NCBI RefSeq assembly: GCF_900182615.1
Contig: NZ_FXTE01000018.1
Coordinates: 1-64,000 of the forward strand
Source of the DNA: Ruegeria faecimaris
Lineage (GTDB): Bacteria > Pseudomonadota > Alphaproteobacteria > Rhodobacterales > Rhodobacteraceae
Length of the DNA: 64,000 bases
Direction of reading: 5' to 3'
Shown here: positions 1-8,296 of the stretch, piece after piece
How the letters are laid out: every line of letters begins with the position of its first letter
Position numbering within the stretch: the stretch's first letter is position 1
The notes under the pieces: model-generated
What the model was told of the DNA's origin: nothing
The model's input: only the letters and a program-made list of their open reading frames with translations
Databases searched by the model: none
Translations under genes and position numbers: made by a program

Positions 1-118
1 TTTGGCAGGCTCAAGGATTGGCGCCGTGTGGCAACCCGTTACGACAGGTGCCCGAAGGTCTTCCTCTCAGCAATCGCCATCGCAGCTCTCGTCATCTATT
101 GGCTATGAGTCCTGACCC
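1..118 (+). mobile_element. 3' end of IS5-family insertion sequence (transposase C-terminus, truncated by window edge)
   Basis: Frame 1 from base 1 reads FGRLKDWRRVATRYDRCPKV and continues to a stop at 106-108. This is the characteristic C-terminal block of IS5-family (IS427-like) transposases. Just past the stop, TGAGTCCTGACCC at about 106-118 looks like the terminal inverted repeat, followed by CTAG as possible target sequence. Only the last 35 codons are visible, so it cannot be said whether the element is intact to the left of the window. Confidence 0.8.
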
Positions 119-335
119 TAGCGGACAAAGCGGCCATTCGGTCAAACCATTGCGGGCAAATTGGGTCGAATTGAATCAAGGGCAATTATTTCATCGATTA
201 ATTAGATTTCCCAAAATCGATCCTTCCCGAACCAGAGTCACTTAAGTCGAAAATTGCATTCAATCTACACCAGCACACGGCAAAAAAAGCGGTCAAACCA
301 AGGCCCGGCAACTAAGCGTCGCCGCCAATCTAAAT
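119..335. other. Intergenic DNA next to the IS end, no gene seen
   Basis: AT-richer DNA between the IS boundary and the stop codon of the DUF2950 gene. The forward frames crossing it have no ribosome site and no family resemblance. No tRNA, repeat or clear promoter was seen. Confidence 0.5.
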
Positions 336-1226
336 TTACTCGGCTGGTGACCAATTTGGGCCGGGATCATAGGTCGATATCTCAGCTGTTATTTCAAGCG
401 TATCCGGCCCAAAGTCCGCTTCGAACACGGTGCCGTTTTCACCCACGAGAAAAGAATGGATACCCGTTTCTCCGTAGTCCGCAGGCACCGCAAGCAAGGC
501 GTGACCCGCCACGAACCGATCGCCGACAAAATAGGAATAGGCACCACCCGGAGCATTTGGTCCCTGCCGCTGCAAAATTGCGAAGTAGTAACCGAGGAAA
601 GGTTCAGGTTCGAAATCATCCGTACCGTCGCTCCACCCCGAGGCGGTGGCGCGGGCAAGGGCTTCGCCGACAAAACTGTCTTCTTCTGGCCAGAAGAGGC
701 CGTTTCGTGCGCCGGGATCCGATATGATCGTTTGGGCAAATTCCATGACGCCATCGCCATTGTGGTCCACAAGACGAAACGCCGCCTGAAGATCAACATA
801 GGCCTCAAGCGTTTCGATTACTTCCAATTCATTCAGTCCGATTTCACGGGCGGAAAGCTCCTCTACCCCGGCTTCTAAATCAAACTTCCAACCATTCTCA
901 GCTTGCAGAATTGGGATCGGAAAGGGCCAACTATCTTCGCCAAGCAGAAGAAAAACCCCATCATCCTCGGGCTGAAAGCGGTATCCTTCAGCATACATGC
1001 CAAGCACTTCCTGCCTTCTTTGCTGATCTTCCACCGGATCACCCGTTCCGATTAGATCTTCTGCCTCTGGTCCGAAAATCTCGAGCAGCTTATTCTGATC
1101 ATCGGCCCTTAACGCTTCGACAAAAGCGTCCAGCGCGGTTTGCGGAGTTTCGAACAGGGCACCGTCGGAAAACGCCGGTCCTGTAGCCACTGCGATCACT
1201 AAAATAGAAAAAACAGATTTACGCAT
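336..1226 (-). CDS. DUF2950 family secreted protein
   Basis: A 296-residue protein with an N-terminal signal peptide (MRKSVFSILVIAVATGPAFS) and the conserved layout of DUF2950: an N-terminal helical part, then a C-terminal half with the GYYFAILQRQG and YGETGIHSFLVGENG segments. The molecular function of the family is unknown. A longer reading frame starts at 1256, but the ATG at 1226 begins the signal peptide and lies one base after the stop of the upstream DUF3300 gene, so it is preferred. DUF2950 and DUF3300 genes commonly occur as a pair, and the spacing implies one transcript and coupled translation. An envelope role is inferred from the signal peptides only. Confidence 0.85.
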   Translation of the reverse strand: MRKSVFSILVIAVATGPAFSDGALFETPQTALDAFVEALRADDQNKLLEIFGPEAEDLIGTGDPVEDQQRRQEVLGMYAEGYRFQPEDDGVFLLLGEDSWPFPIPILQAENGWKFDLEAGVEELSAREIGLNELEVIETLEAYVDLQAAFRLVDHNGDGVMEFAQTIISDPGARNGLFWPEEDSFVGEALARATASGWSDGTDDFEPEPFLGYYFAILQRQGPNAPGGAYSYFVGDRFVAGHALLAVPADYGETGIHSFLVGENGTVFEADFGPDTLEITAEISTYDPGPNWSPAE

Positions 1227-1227
1227 G

Positions 1228-2556
1228 TTACCGCCTCCCCTTGCCTTTGGCAGCATGTCCCCGTTTGGACGCCTTGTGAGCTTTGCCGCCTGAAGATTTT
1301 TTCTTCATAGCCTTACCTTTGGACGCAGCGGGTTTTTGCTGAGCCGTGGCCTTTTTTACCTGAGGTTTCTTAGCTGCTTGCGGTTTCTTTTTGACAGGCT
1401 TCTTCGCCGCATCTGGCCGTTTAGTCCGATCGATGGCCTGCTGCTTGGCAGCAGCCTTGTCCCGATCAACGTTACCGCGATTCACCTGCGGCAAGGACTT
1501 GCCCCCACTACCTCGATTGGCCAGAGCACCGCTCGCGATAGCCCCCGCCCCTGCACCAGCTGCAACTGCTGCCGCGCCTCCCCTGCTAATGTCTGCAGCA
1601 CCGGATTCACGGCTCAGTTTTGCGCGGAGTTCGTCCGTGCGACCCTCGGGGCGGTTGACAGGCAGGTCGCCGCGACCACCTTCCGGCCTTTTGTGATCAG
1701 CGATCTTGTCCCGGGCTTCCTTTTTTCGGTCAGGATCGGGTTTCCATCCGATATCAGTTCGGTCACCAAGATCTATATCGTTACCGATATTGACGTTGCC
1801 GTCGACGTCTATGTCGATGTCCGGGTTTCTGTATATCGGGCCACCGCCCCATCCGCCGCAATTCCGGCACCCCCAATAGTCATACCAATCGTCGTCATCG
1901 TCGAAAATCTCGTCGATCAGCGCCACGGTGCCAAATGTCAGCAAGGCCGCGCCCACTACGTCCCCGGTCGACGGGCCGGTATAGACAGTCTCGGGATTAT
2001 ATTGCGGGACGTACACTGTTTCGGGTTGTGTCGGAGTAATTACAACCGTTTCTTCATCAGATACCTCGACAGTTTGCTCGGGCCCGGAAACAAGAGCTCC
2101 GCTGTCAATTGCCTGATCCCGCATTACCTGCACCGCATCCAGTACATCGTCGGACTGGGCCAGCATGGCGGTGCCGACTGTCTCGGTCCAATCGATGTGG
2201 GTGGCCATTTGACCGACGACTTCGGGGAACGCCGTGGCCAATACACTTACAGACGGATCCCAGCCCATAGCTTCGATTTCCGGCTCGAGCTCTACGGGGT
2301 CGCGGTCGGCGTTATCCAACAAATATCGTTCTGCCTTAACAATCTCCAGTGGCTGAGTGGCCGCAACAAATATCTGTATGAGTAGAGTGTCGGGAAAAAG
2401 AGCCACCGGGGCGACCAAAGTTTGCAACTCAGCATCAGATAGAAGATCGGATGAAGTCTCAGACGTAACCTCCGTTGCAACAGTATCGGACGCCTCTTGT
2501 GCAAACAGGGCGTTAGATGCGCTTAAACTGAGAGCAAATATTATATATCTAAACAT
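1228..2556 (-). CDS. DUF3300 family secreted protein with lysine-rich tail
   Basis: A 442-residue protein. Residues 1-20 form a signal peptide ending at LFAQ. The DUF3300 domain follows (LQTLVAPVALFPDTLLIQI through the PETVYVPQYNPETVY repeat), then an acidic DDDDDW patch, a glycine/cysteine patch, a linker rich in Asp and Arg, and about 80 residues very rich in Lys and Ala (KKPVKKKPQAAKKPQVKK). The basic tail would suit contact with anionic polymers or nucleic acid, but that is inference. The first in-frame start is a TTG at 2571; the ATG at 2556 has an AAGGA ribosome site seven bases upstream and starts the signal peptide. First gene of the DUF3300-DUF2950 operon. Confidence 0.85.
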   Translation of the reverse strand: MFRYIIFALSLSASNALFAQEASDTVATEVTSETSSDLLSDAELQTLVAPVALFPDTLLIQIFVAATQPLEIVKAERYLLDNADRDPVELEPEIEAMGWDPSVSVLATAFPEVVGQMATHIDWTETVGTAMLAQSDDVLDAVQVMRDQAIDSGALVSGPEQTVEVSDEETVVITPTQPETVYVPQYNPETVYTGPSTGDVVGAALLTFGTVALIDEIFDDDDDWYDYWGCRNCGGWGGGPIYRNPDIDIDVDGNVNIGNDIDLGDRTDIGWKPDPDRKKEARDKIADHKRPEGGRGDLPVNRPEGRTDELRAKLSRESGAADISRGGAAAVAAGAGAGAIASGALANRGSGGKSLPQVNRGNVDRDKAAAKQQAIDRTKRPDAAKKPVKKKPQAAKKPQVKKATAQQKPAASKGKAMKKKSSGGKAHKASKRGHAAKGKGRR

Positions 2557-2559
2557 ATT

Positions 2560-2587
2560 GCGATCCTTCAATTTATCGAAGGATCGC
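2560..2587 (-). promoter_or_regulatory. Hairpin that buries the Shine-Dalgarno of the DUF3300 gene
   Basis: In the mRNA sense the sequence is GCGATCCTTC, an 8-base loop, then GAAGGATCGC, followed by AAT and the ATG at 2556. It is a perfect 10-bp stem. The 3' arm contains the only ribosome-binding sequence (GAAGGA), so the site is fully paired when the hairpin forms. It could be a translational switch or an RNA-binding-protein site; a DNA operator with the same dyad is the alternative. Confidence 0.6.
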
Positions 2588-2746
2588 CTAAGACCGTGAT
2601 TCTGGCAACTGGCCTGCCAAATGGAGGATCATTTAGTAAAACACGGTCATTGGTCAAGCTGGCTTGAGCCGTCAATTTACTTACAAGGCCAGCTTCTATT
2701 GCGCAGGGCGATTAACTCCCGACAAAACTGTTTTGCGCGACAAGCT

Positions 2747-3583
2747 TCAGGGATTAATGGGGGCGAAAACATACAGAGCTTTTAGTGCTTCGCTCGGCTC
2801 CACCCCCGGCAAAGCGAGACGAAATATCTCTTCCATTGTGCCCTGAGCATACATTTCTGACAGAATACTATCGACAACGAGTCGAAAGTTATCGTCACCC
2901 CTCGCGATGGCCAATCCTTGCTTTTCTATCGTCAGTATTTCCTGGGATAGTTTGAATTTGCCCTTTAGTCCCGCAGCAATGTAGTTGACCAGCAAAATCG
3001 ACTGATCTGCAAAATAGGCGTCAATTTCACCGTCTCGAAGTGCTTTGATACCGTCTGGGTGTGAAGCGAACCGCACCATTTCTGCGTCGATACCTGCAGC
3101 TTCAAATGAATTCAGAACGGACGCCTCTGTTGTTGTGCTGCTTCTCATTCCAACCTTCTTTCCCGCGAGTGCACCCATGGTGCCTTCAGCCTCGATCGGT
3201 AACAATATGGACGTGCCATCGACATAAGTTGGAATTGAGAAATCAACAATTTCGCGTCGGGAAAGTGTAATCGACGCTGCCCCGCAGAGCATATCCACCT
3301 CTCCGGAAGCAACTTTGTCGAAACGATCCTTAGAGTCGACCGGAATGAACTGAACATTCAAATCCTTCAATTCCAGTTTCTGCGCAATTACCTTCGCTAC
3401 TTGATCGCAAATCAACGGCGACAGACCAAACGGGCGACCTTGGTCGTTAATGTAAGACAACGGAGCAGCATCTGTTCGAAAACCAAATCGGATTTCGTTG
3501 TTTTTTGTTATCCTGTCGATTGTTTGGGCAACCGCGCCGGTTGTGAATAGAACCGTCACAATAAGTATAGAAAGCAAGCGCAT
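2747..3583 (-). CDS. Amino-acid-type ABC transporter substrate-binding protein (PBP2 family)
   Basis: A 278-residue periplasmic binding protein of the SBP_bac_3 class. A signal peptide (MRLLSILIVTVLFTTGAVAQ) precedes the fold: EIRFGFRTDAAPLSYIN at the first lobe, FDKVASGEVDMLCGAASIT, SRREIVDFSIPTYVDG and GKKVGMRSSTTTEASV at the second lobe. These are typical of polar amino acid binding proteins, but the ligand cannot be told from sequence. The track frame opens at 3727, but the ATG at 3583 has a GAGGG ribosome site and begins the signal peptide. No permease or ATPase gene is adjacent, so it is either an orphan binding protein or serves a system elsewhere. Confidence 0.85.
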   Translation of the reverse strand: MRLLSILIVTVLFTTGAVAQTIDRITKNNEIRFGFRTDAAPLSYINDQGRPFGLSPLICDQVAKVIAQKLELKDLNVQFIPVDSKDRFDKVASGEVDMLCGAASITLSRREIVDFSIPTYVDGTSILLPIEAEGTMGALAGKKVGMRSSTTTEASVLNSFEAAGIDAEMVRFASHPDGIKALRDGEIDAYFADQSILLVNYIAAGLKGKFKLSQEILTIEKQGLAIARGDDNFRLVVDSILSEMYAQGTMEEIFRLALPGVEPSEALKALYVFAPINP

Positions 3584-3952
3584 GGTTTTTCCCTCTTTAG
3601 TGGCGTAACACCCTTGTGGAGGTGAAAAGCACCCTGTGTCGAGAGTAAAACACATTGTGTCGCCGAGGAGTCGGTTTGTTGATGAGAGGTGCTGGCATGG
3701 CGACGAATCGAAAGCATACCCTCGCAATATTGGCAGAGGCCCGAATGCATCTGCTCCTTCTCAGGGCTTAATGCGAGCGAAAAGTCTTGTGGGCAGAGCT
3801 TATGCTCGAAGTTTCAAAGGACCCGCGTCAACTGCAAGTCGTTGCGACAACACAACACCGCACCAGTATATTTTCGTGGTGCAAACTGTTGACCTTCGCC
3901 GTGACGCTGTACGGTAGGGTTGATATTCAACGGTGAGGTTGAGCGAAGGGTA
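3584..3952. other. 369-bp divergent intergenic region, no gene seen
   Basis: Lies between the start codons of the binding-protein gene (minus) and the first tandem secreted-protein gene (plus), so it should hold both promoters. TTGACC near 3890, followed about 16 bases later by TACGGT, is a weak candidate promoter for the rightward gene. The short frames in it lack ribosome sites and recognisable protein features. Confidence 0.4.
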
Positions 3953-4825
3953 ATGGGAATAGAACTACAACGGAGTTTGGCGGAACTTGGGGCGCGTAAA
4001 ACCGTACCTTTTGCCTTTGTGTGTTTGCTGTTCTTCGCATCCTGCGCAACCACGAACCCAGAACTTTTGAAGTCCGAGTTGAACGCTCGACCCAGTGCAC
4101 AGAATGCGTCGCCAAGCGACTACGCCGGGGAAGTTCAATTTAGCATCTCAAACAAGATTCCCGCTCGTGGGAAAAACCTACCTTACACATTTAACGCGGG
4201 CATCAGCAGTGTGACGTCAACGCGCCTAGGTTTCCGGGGGCTCTTAGATCTGCGAGAAATCCAAGTCCAAGCGCCCGCACTTCTGTCGGGTACTCTGGAA
4301 CAAAGTTGCTCTTTGAATGTTGACTTTGAACTCGACGATGCCCGCGCCAGCGGTGATCTCATTGAACTCGTAGGCTCAGTGGACGTCGAGCTTTATCGTT
4401 GTCGAAACGAAGAATCCGAGGGAACCAACGGGCGTGGAGTTCGCTTTATCTCGACGACTGTTGGGATCGCCGCAGCGGCACGCGCCAATGTTCAAGATCA
4501 ATGCGTTCACTTTGATCTTGCCGACGTCGTGCTTCAACCTACTGGGTTTGTCGGCGGGTTGGTTAACCTAATTGGTCTCACGGAGCGTGTCGAGGAGGTC
4601 GTTCTCACCAAGGCAAAGGAGTTCACCGAAGAGAATGTGATTTGTCCGGAGATGCCTTCGGAGCTTTCTTCGTTGAATCCGGTTCTCGACGCCGGCGGTA
4701 CACGAGAAATTGGTGACGGTGGCATCGGTGTTGCGTTGAGCGGCTCAATCGACACCAGTGCGATGACGATGATGGAACTCCTGGCGGTTATGCAATCTCG
4801 CGGTATTGTTGGGGGGGCAGGATGA
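3953..4825 (+). CDS. Unrecognised secreted protein, probable lipoprotein; first of a tandem paralogous pair
   Basis: A 290-residue protein I cannot assign to a family. It has a hydrophobic N-terminus (PFAFVCLLFFASC) whose FASC could be a lipobox, though Phe at -3 is not ideal. The mature part looks mostly beta-rich. It shares with the next gene four aligned cysteines (contexts SCSLN, YRC, QCVHF and ICPEMP) and a C-terminal signature CPEMPSEL ... DAGGTREIGDGGIGV ... GSIDTS. A TTG at 3920 extends the frame, but the ATG at 3953 has AAGGG just upstream and gives a better signal region. It overlaps the next start by four bases (ATGA), so the two are co-translated. Base composition looks lower in GC than the flanking core genes. 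Confidence 0.75.
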   Translation: MGIELQRSLAELGARKTVPFAFVCLLFFASCATTNPELLKSELNARPSAQNASPSDYAGEVQFSISNKIPARGKNLPYTFNAGISSVTSTRLGFRGLLDLREIQVQAPALLSGTLEQSCSLNVDFELDDARASGDLIELVGSVDVELYRCRNEESEGTNGRGVRFISTTVGIAAAARANVQDQCVHFDLADVVLQPTGFVGGLVNLIGLTERVEEVVLTKAKEFTEENVICPEMPSELSSLNPVLDAGGTREIGDGGIGVALSGSIDTSAMTMMELLAVMQSRGIVGGAG

Positions 4826-5586
4826 TGGATCGGATCTTTCTTCTGATACTAGCTACTGCCGGGCTTTTCGGATCCGCGCTGCTGGCTGAAGAGGTTACCT
4901 TCGAAGCAAACGGGGACGTCAAGCTAGGAGATCGTGAGTTTCCCGTTGATCTGGCATTGAGACTAAAAGATGTGAACGCGACAAGGATCTCAATCGAAAG
5001 TGTCATAGACCTACGCCGAGCAAACGAAATACTTGTAGAGGAACTCAAACGAGCCGCGTTTGTAGATGTCTGCAACGCACTGATCGGCGTGACCGAAGCA
5101 ACGGCCCGTGCCGACGATACAGTGATTTCGCTAAGTGGGAGGATCGAAGCAGAGCTTTTCCGATGCGAAAGCCGCAGCGGCGGTGGATCTATACGCGGCG
5201 AGAACACTTTCGCTGGTGGTTTGACGGTGGGTGCTTCCGCTTCGGCCGAATTCAAAGATGACTGCCTTTTTTTCCGTTTGGATGACCTGAGACTTGCTCC
5301 GGATCAACTCACCGAGTCGTCCGATGCAAAGGGTAATGTCGAAAAGGTTCGGCAGGTATTCATCGAGACCGCGAACGCAATACTTCAAAGAAACCCGGTA
5401 TGCCCAGAACTACCTCCCGAACTTGTCTCTCTCTCGCCAACTTACGACGCCGGTGGCACACGGGAGTTAGGGGAAGGTGGCGTCGGACTGTTCTTCCGAG
5501 GTTCAATCGAAACGAGTACTGAGGCGATTATTGACATCCTTCAGGTACTCCAGTCGAAGAAGGTGCTTCCACCTCCGCCCCGCTGA
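4822..5586 (+). CDS. Unrecognised secreted protein; second of a tandem paralogous pair
   Basis: A 254-residue protein with a cleavable signal peptide (FLLILATAGLFGSALLAEE) and no lipobox. It aligns with the preceding gene over its length: LFRCES with YRCRNE, DDCLFFRLDDLRL with DQCVHFDLADVVL, and VCPELPPEL ... DAGGTRELGEGGVGL ... GSIETST with the matching C-terminus. Four cysteines are shared, which suggests two disulfides in the periplasm (inference). It ends in a proline-rich PPPPR. Its start overlaps the previous stop in ATGA. The pair probably arose by duplication and may act together, one anchored and one soluble; no function is known to me. Confidence 0.8.
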   Translation: MMDRIFLLILATAGLFGSALLAEEVTFEANGDVKLGDREFPVDLALRLKDVNATRISIESVIDLRRANEILVEELKRAAFVDVCNALIGVTEATARADDTVISLSGRIEAELFRCESRSGGGSIRGENTFAGGLTVGASASAEFKDDCLFFRLDDLRLAPDQLTESSDAKGNVEKVRQVFIETANAILQRNPVCPELPPELVSLSPTYDAGGTRELGEGGVGLFFRGSIETSTEAIIDILQVLQSKKVLPPPPR

Positions 5587-5699
5587 ACCTAGTCAACGGT
5601 TAGTGCGGCAGATAGAATTTAATTATTTCGAAGAACAGGAACGAGTCGTAGAAATATGCATTCAACGTAGCATCATTCGTGCAATAGATGAGGTCAAAA

Positions 5700-6759
5700 A
5701 TGATCCATTTTGCATCTGTTCTTACCATTTTGCTTGCTTTTTGCGCCCATGCCGAGGACATCCCGAGCACTCAACCCGGCGACAGGCAGTATTCACCTTA
5801 TCCACGGCAGAGCTTCCCCAATCAGGTCTTTCTTGGCGACACTCATTTGCATACGTCCGACTCTGCAGATGCCGGTATGATCGACAATGTGCTAGGCCCT
5901 GAAGAAGCCTACCGCTTTGCCAAGGGCGAGGTGGTGATATCCAGCACCGGTGTCGAAGCTAGGCTGCGCAGACCATTGGACTTTTTGGTAGTTGCCGATC
6001 ACGCTGAGAACTTGGGTCTCGCGCCGCTGTTGGCAGCGAAAGACGCCACGCTTTTCACGCCTGAGTTTGGGCAACAACTTAACGCTGCCGTTGAACCCAC
6101 TGCGAACCCGATCCGTTTCGAAGAAGTCGTGGGCGGCATCGGTGGCGACGAGAAGGTTGCCCAATATGCATGGCAAACTTCGGCGTCGGGAATGGCGGCA
6201 GTTTGGGCAAGAGAAAACACACGCGAGGCCATTTGGCACGCTCTTGCTCGGAAAGAAGTCTACGCAACCATAGGTCCGCGCATGCGCATTCGCGTTTTTG
6301 CCGGATACGATTTTGAAGATACGGACCTGCCGCGTGTTGATTTTGCCGCGTATGGATATGAAGGAGGCGTCCCGATGGAGCCAATCTAGACCGCATTCAG
6401 ATCGTCAAAGGGTGGTTAAATAGCAACGGGACAACTTCGGAACGCGTTTACGATATATCTTGCGGCGGGCGCGAACTAGTGAACGCGAAGTGTGGCGGAC
6501 CCGTTGGCGACACGGTTGACGTTGAGAGCGCTACTTGGACAAACGATATTGGTCAGGCAATTCTATCCGGGTATTGGGAAGACCCCGATTACGATCCGGA
6601 ACAAAGCTCTTTCTACTATGCCAGAGTGTTGGCAATACCAACGCCACGTTGGACAACATACGATGCCAAAGTGCTCGGAACGGAGATCCCTGACGAAGCC
6701 CCACGGTCGATACAAGAGAGGCATACACATCGTCAATCTGGCAGGAACGATTATTATAA
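5700..6759 (+). pseudogene. Decayed DUF3604 family gene
   Basis: The start is convincing: an ATG at 5700 with a GAGG site, a signal peptide ending FCAHA, then the DUF3604 opening VFLGDTHLHTSDSADAG and LDFLVVADHAENLG (metal-binding HLH and DHAE of a PHP-like fold). After about residue 100 it jumps to the far C-terminal part (TSASGMAAVWARENTREAIW, RKEVYATIGPRM). Several hundred central residues of this usually 600-700-residue family are therefore missing. The frame stops after GVPMEPI at 6387-6389. In another frame DRIQIVKGWL ... SATWTNDIG ... FYYARVLAIPTPRW continues, and a second frameshift near 6715 is needed to reach the true end EAYTSSIWQERLL, stop 6757-6759. It cannot make a functional family member. 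Confidence 0.85.
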
Positions 6760-6807
6760 GGCTGAAACCAGAATTTACTTAGTCCGCTTTGGGCTCAAAC
6801 TACCCCT

Positions 6808-7524
6808 TCAACGCTTCTGCATGAACAATTGGCTTTCGGTCACGTTTACCCAAACCCCTTCAGGCGATATCCGTGTGCCGTAGACCAGTTTCTCGACACC
6901 CCTAGCTTGGGCCGCCTCGAACGCCGCTGCATAGGTCGGGTCGATATCTGCGGCCAATGCAATTCGCTCACAATCGGTGCGCTGGACCAGATACAGCAGG
7001 ATTGCGCGATGCCCCTCGTCCACCATAGCTGTCAGTTCCCCTAGATGTTTGGTTCCGCGCGCTGTGACGCTGTCGGGGAATTCGGCCAGACCGGGTTCGC
7101 GAGACAGGGTCACGCATTTGACCTCGACATAAGCGTCCTGAAGGCCCGGCTGGGTCAGCAGGAAATCAACGCGGCTGTTCTCGCCGTATTTCACCTCGGG
7201 GCGCACAGTTTCATAGATTGCCAGTTCGGGGATCTCCCGCGCGATCAATGCCGCGCGCAACGCCCGGTTCGGGACGGATGTATCCACGCCGGTGAAATGC
7301 CCGTTTTCGTGATCGACCAGCCGCCAGCCATATTTCAGCTTTTTCTTCGGGTCGTCATTGGGCTCCAACCATATTTTCTCGCCCGGTTCGGCCAGTCCCA
7401 TCATCGAGCCGGGATTGGCGCAATGCGCTGTCACCTCGCGCCCGTCCTCAAGCCTGCAATCGGCCAGAAAGCGTTTATAGCGGCGGATCAGGTGGGCGGG
7501 GACAAGAGGGGTTTCAAATCGCAT
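6808..7524 (-). CDS. sfsA: SfsA, sugar fermentation stimulation protein homologue (DNA/RNA nuclease)
   Basis: A 238-residue full-length SfsA. Visible hallmarks are the N-terminal LIRRYKRFLADCRLEDGR (OB-like part), AHCANPGSMMGL, the nuclease-fold stretch SRVDFLL with YVEVKCVTLS, and FPDSVTARGTKHLGEL. SfsA proteins have a restriction-endonuclease-like C-terminal fold and bind DNA; the link to sugar metabolism in Escherichia coli is indirect. The start at 7524 leaves a 49-bp divergent promoter region with the molybdopterin-binding gene. It converges on the DUF3604 pseudogene and so marks the edge of the conserved core region. Confidence 0.93.
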   Translation of the reverse strand: MRFETPLVPAHLIRRYKRFLADCRLEDGREVTAHCANPGSMMGLAEPGEKIWLEPNDDPKKKLKYGWRLVDHENGHFTGVDTSVPNRALRAALIAREIPELAIYETVRPEVKYGENSRVDFLLTQPGLQDAYVEVKCVTLSREPGLAEFPDSVTARGTKHLGELTAMVDEGHRAILLYLVQRTDCERIALAADIDPTYAAAFEAAQARGVEKLVYGTRISPEGVWVNVTESQLFMQKR

Positions 7525-7573
7525 GCTTCAGGGCCTATACCTGCGGAAAGGGTCGATCAAGGGGGCGCAGGCC

Positions 7574-8296
7574 ATGCAAAATCCAACCGCAGCCATGCTG
7601 GTGATCGGGGATGAAATCCTGTCGGGTCGCACCCGCGATGCAAACATGCATTATCTCGCGCAGGAGCTGACCAAGCAGGGGATCGACCTGAAAGAGGTCC
7701 GTGTGGTCAGCGATGACGCCGCTACAATCGAAGCCGCCGTTCAGGCGTTGTCGGCAAAGTTTGATCATGTCTTCACCAGCGGCGGGATTGGACCGACCCA
7801 TGATGATATCACCGCCGATTGCATCGCCCGTGCCTTTGGCGCGCATATCGACATCCGCGACGATGCCCGCGCTTTGCTTGAAGCGCATTACGAGAAATCC
7901 GGGCTGGAACTGAACGCTGCCCGTTTGCGCATGGCGCGCATCCCTGATGGTGCCACGCTGATCGACAATCCGGTGTCGACTGCGCCAGGCTTTACCATCG
8001 GCAATGTTCATGTGATGGCTGGGGTGCCCTCGGTCTTTCAGGCGATGGTGGCGAGTGTATTGCCGGGTCTGACCGGCGGTGTTCCTCTGCTGTCCCAAAC
8101 CTTACGGGTGGATCGCGGCGAAGGCGATATCGCCGCCCCCCTTGCGGCACTCGCAGCGGATTTTCAGGATCTGTCCATCGGGTGTTATCCGTTTCAGATC
8201 AACGGTGTGTTTGGCGCCAATGTGGTCATTCGCGGAACCGAAGGTGCCCGGATCGACGCGGCCTCAACCCGGTTGGCGAAAGAGCTTGGTCTGTGA
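7574..8296 (+). CDS. Molybdopterin-binding protein (MoaB/CinA N-terminal-like)
   Basis: A 240-residue protein with the MoCF-binding fold: AAMLVIGDEILSGRTRDANM at the N-terminus, FTSGGIGPTHDDITADCIA in the middle and VHVMAGVPSVFQAM later. These are the motifs of competence/damage-inducible CinA N-terminal domains and MogA/MoaB proteins. There is no C-terminal amidohydrolase domain, so it is the short stand-alone form. Binding of molybdopterin or a related nucleotide is a family-level prediction. The ATG at 7574 is chosen over the upstream 7523 because the extra 17 residues are not family-like. Its stop overlaps the GTG of the next gene by four bases; it heads a four-gene overlapping operon. 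Confidence 0.88.
   Translation: MQNPTAAMLVIGDEILSGRTRDANMHYLAQELTKQGIDLKEVRVVSDDAATIEAAVQALSAKFDHVFTSGGIGPTHDDITADCIARAFGAHIDIRDDARALLEAHYEKSGLELNAARLRMARIPDGATLIDNPVSTAPGFTIGNVHVMAGVPSVFQAMVASVLPGLTGGVPLLSQTLRVDRGEGDIAAPLAALAADFQDLSIGCYPFQINGVFGANVVIRGTEGARIDAASTRLAKELGL

Noticed and set aside
18..245. 75-codon plus-strand ORF at the left edge
   Set aside because: Overlaps the in-frame IS5 transposase end in another frame and has no ribosome site.
1336..2385. 349-codon plus-strand ORF opposite the DUF3300 gene
   Set aside because: It mirrors the low-complexity Lys/Ala-rich and Asp-rich parts of the real gene, with no ribosome site and no family-like segments.
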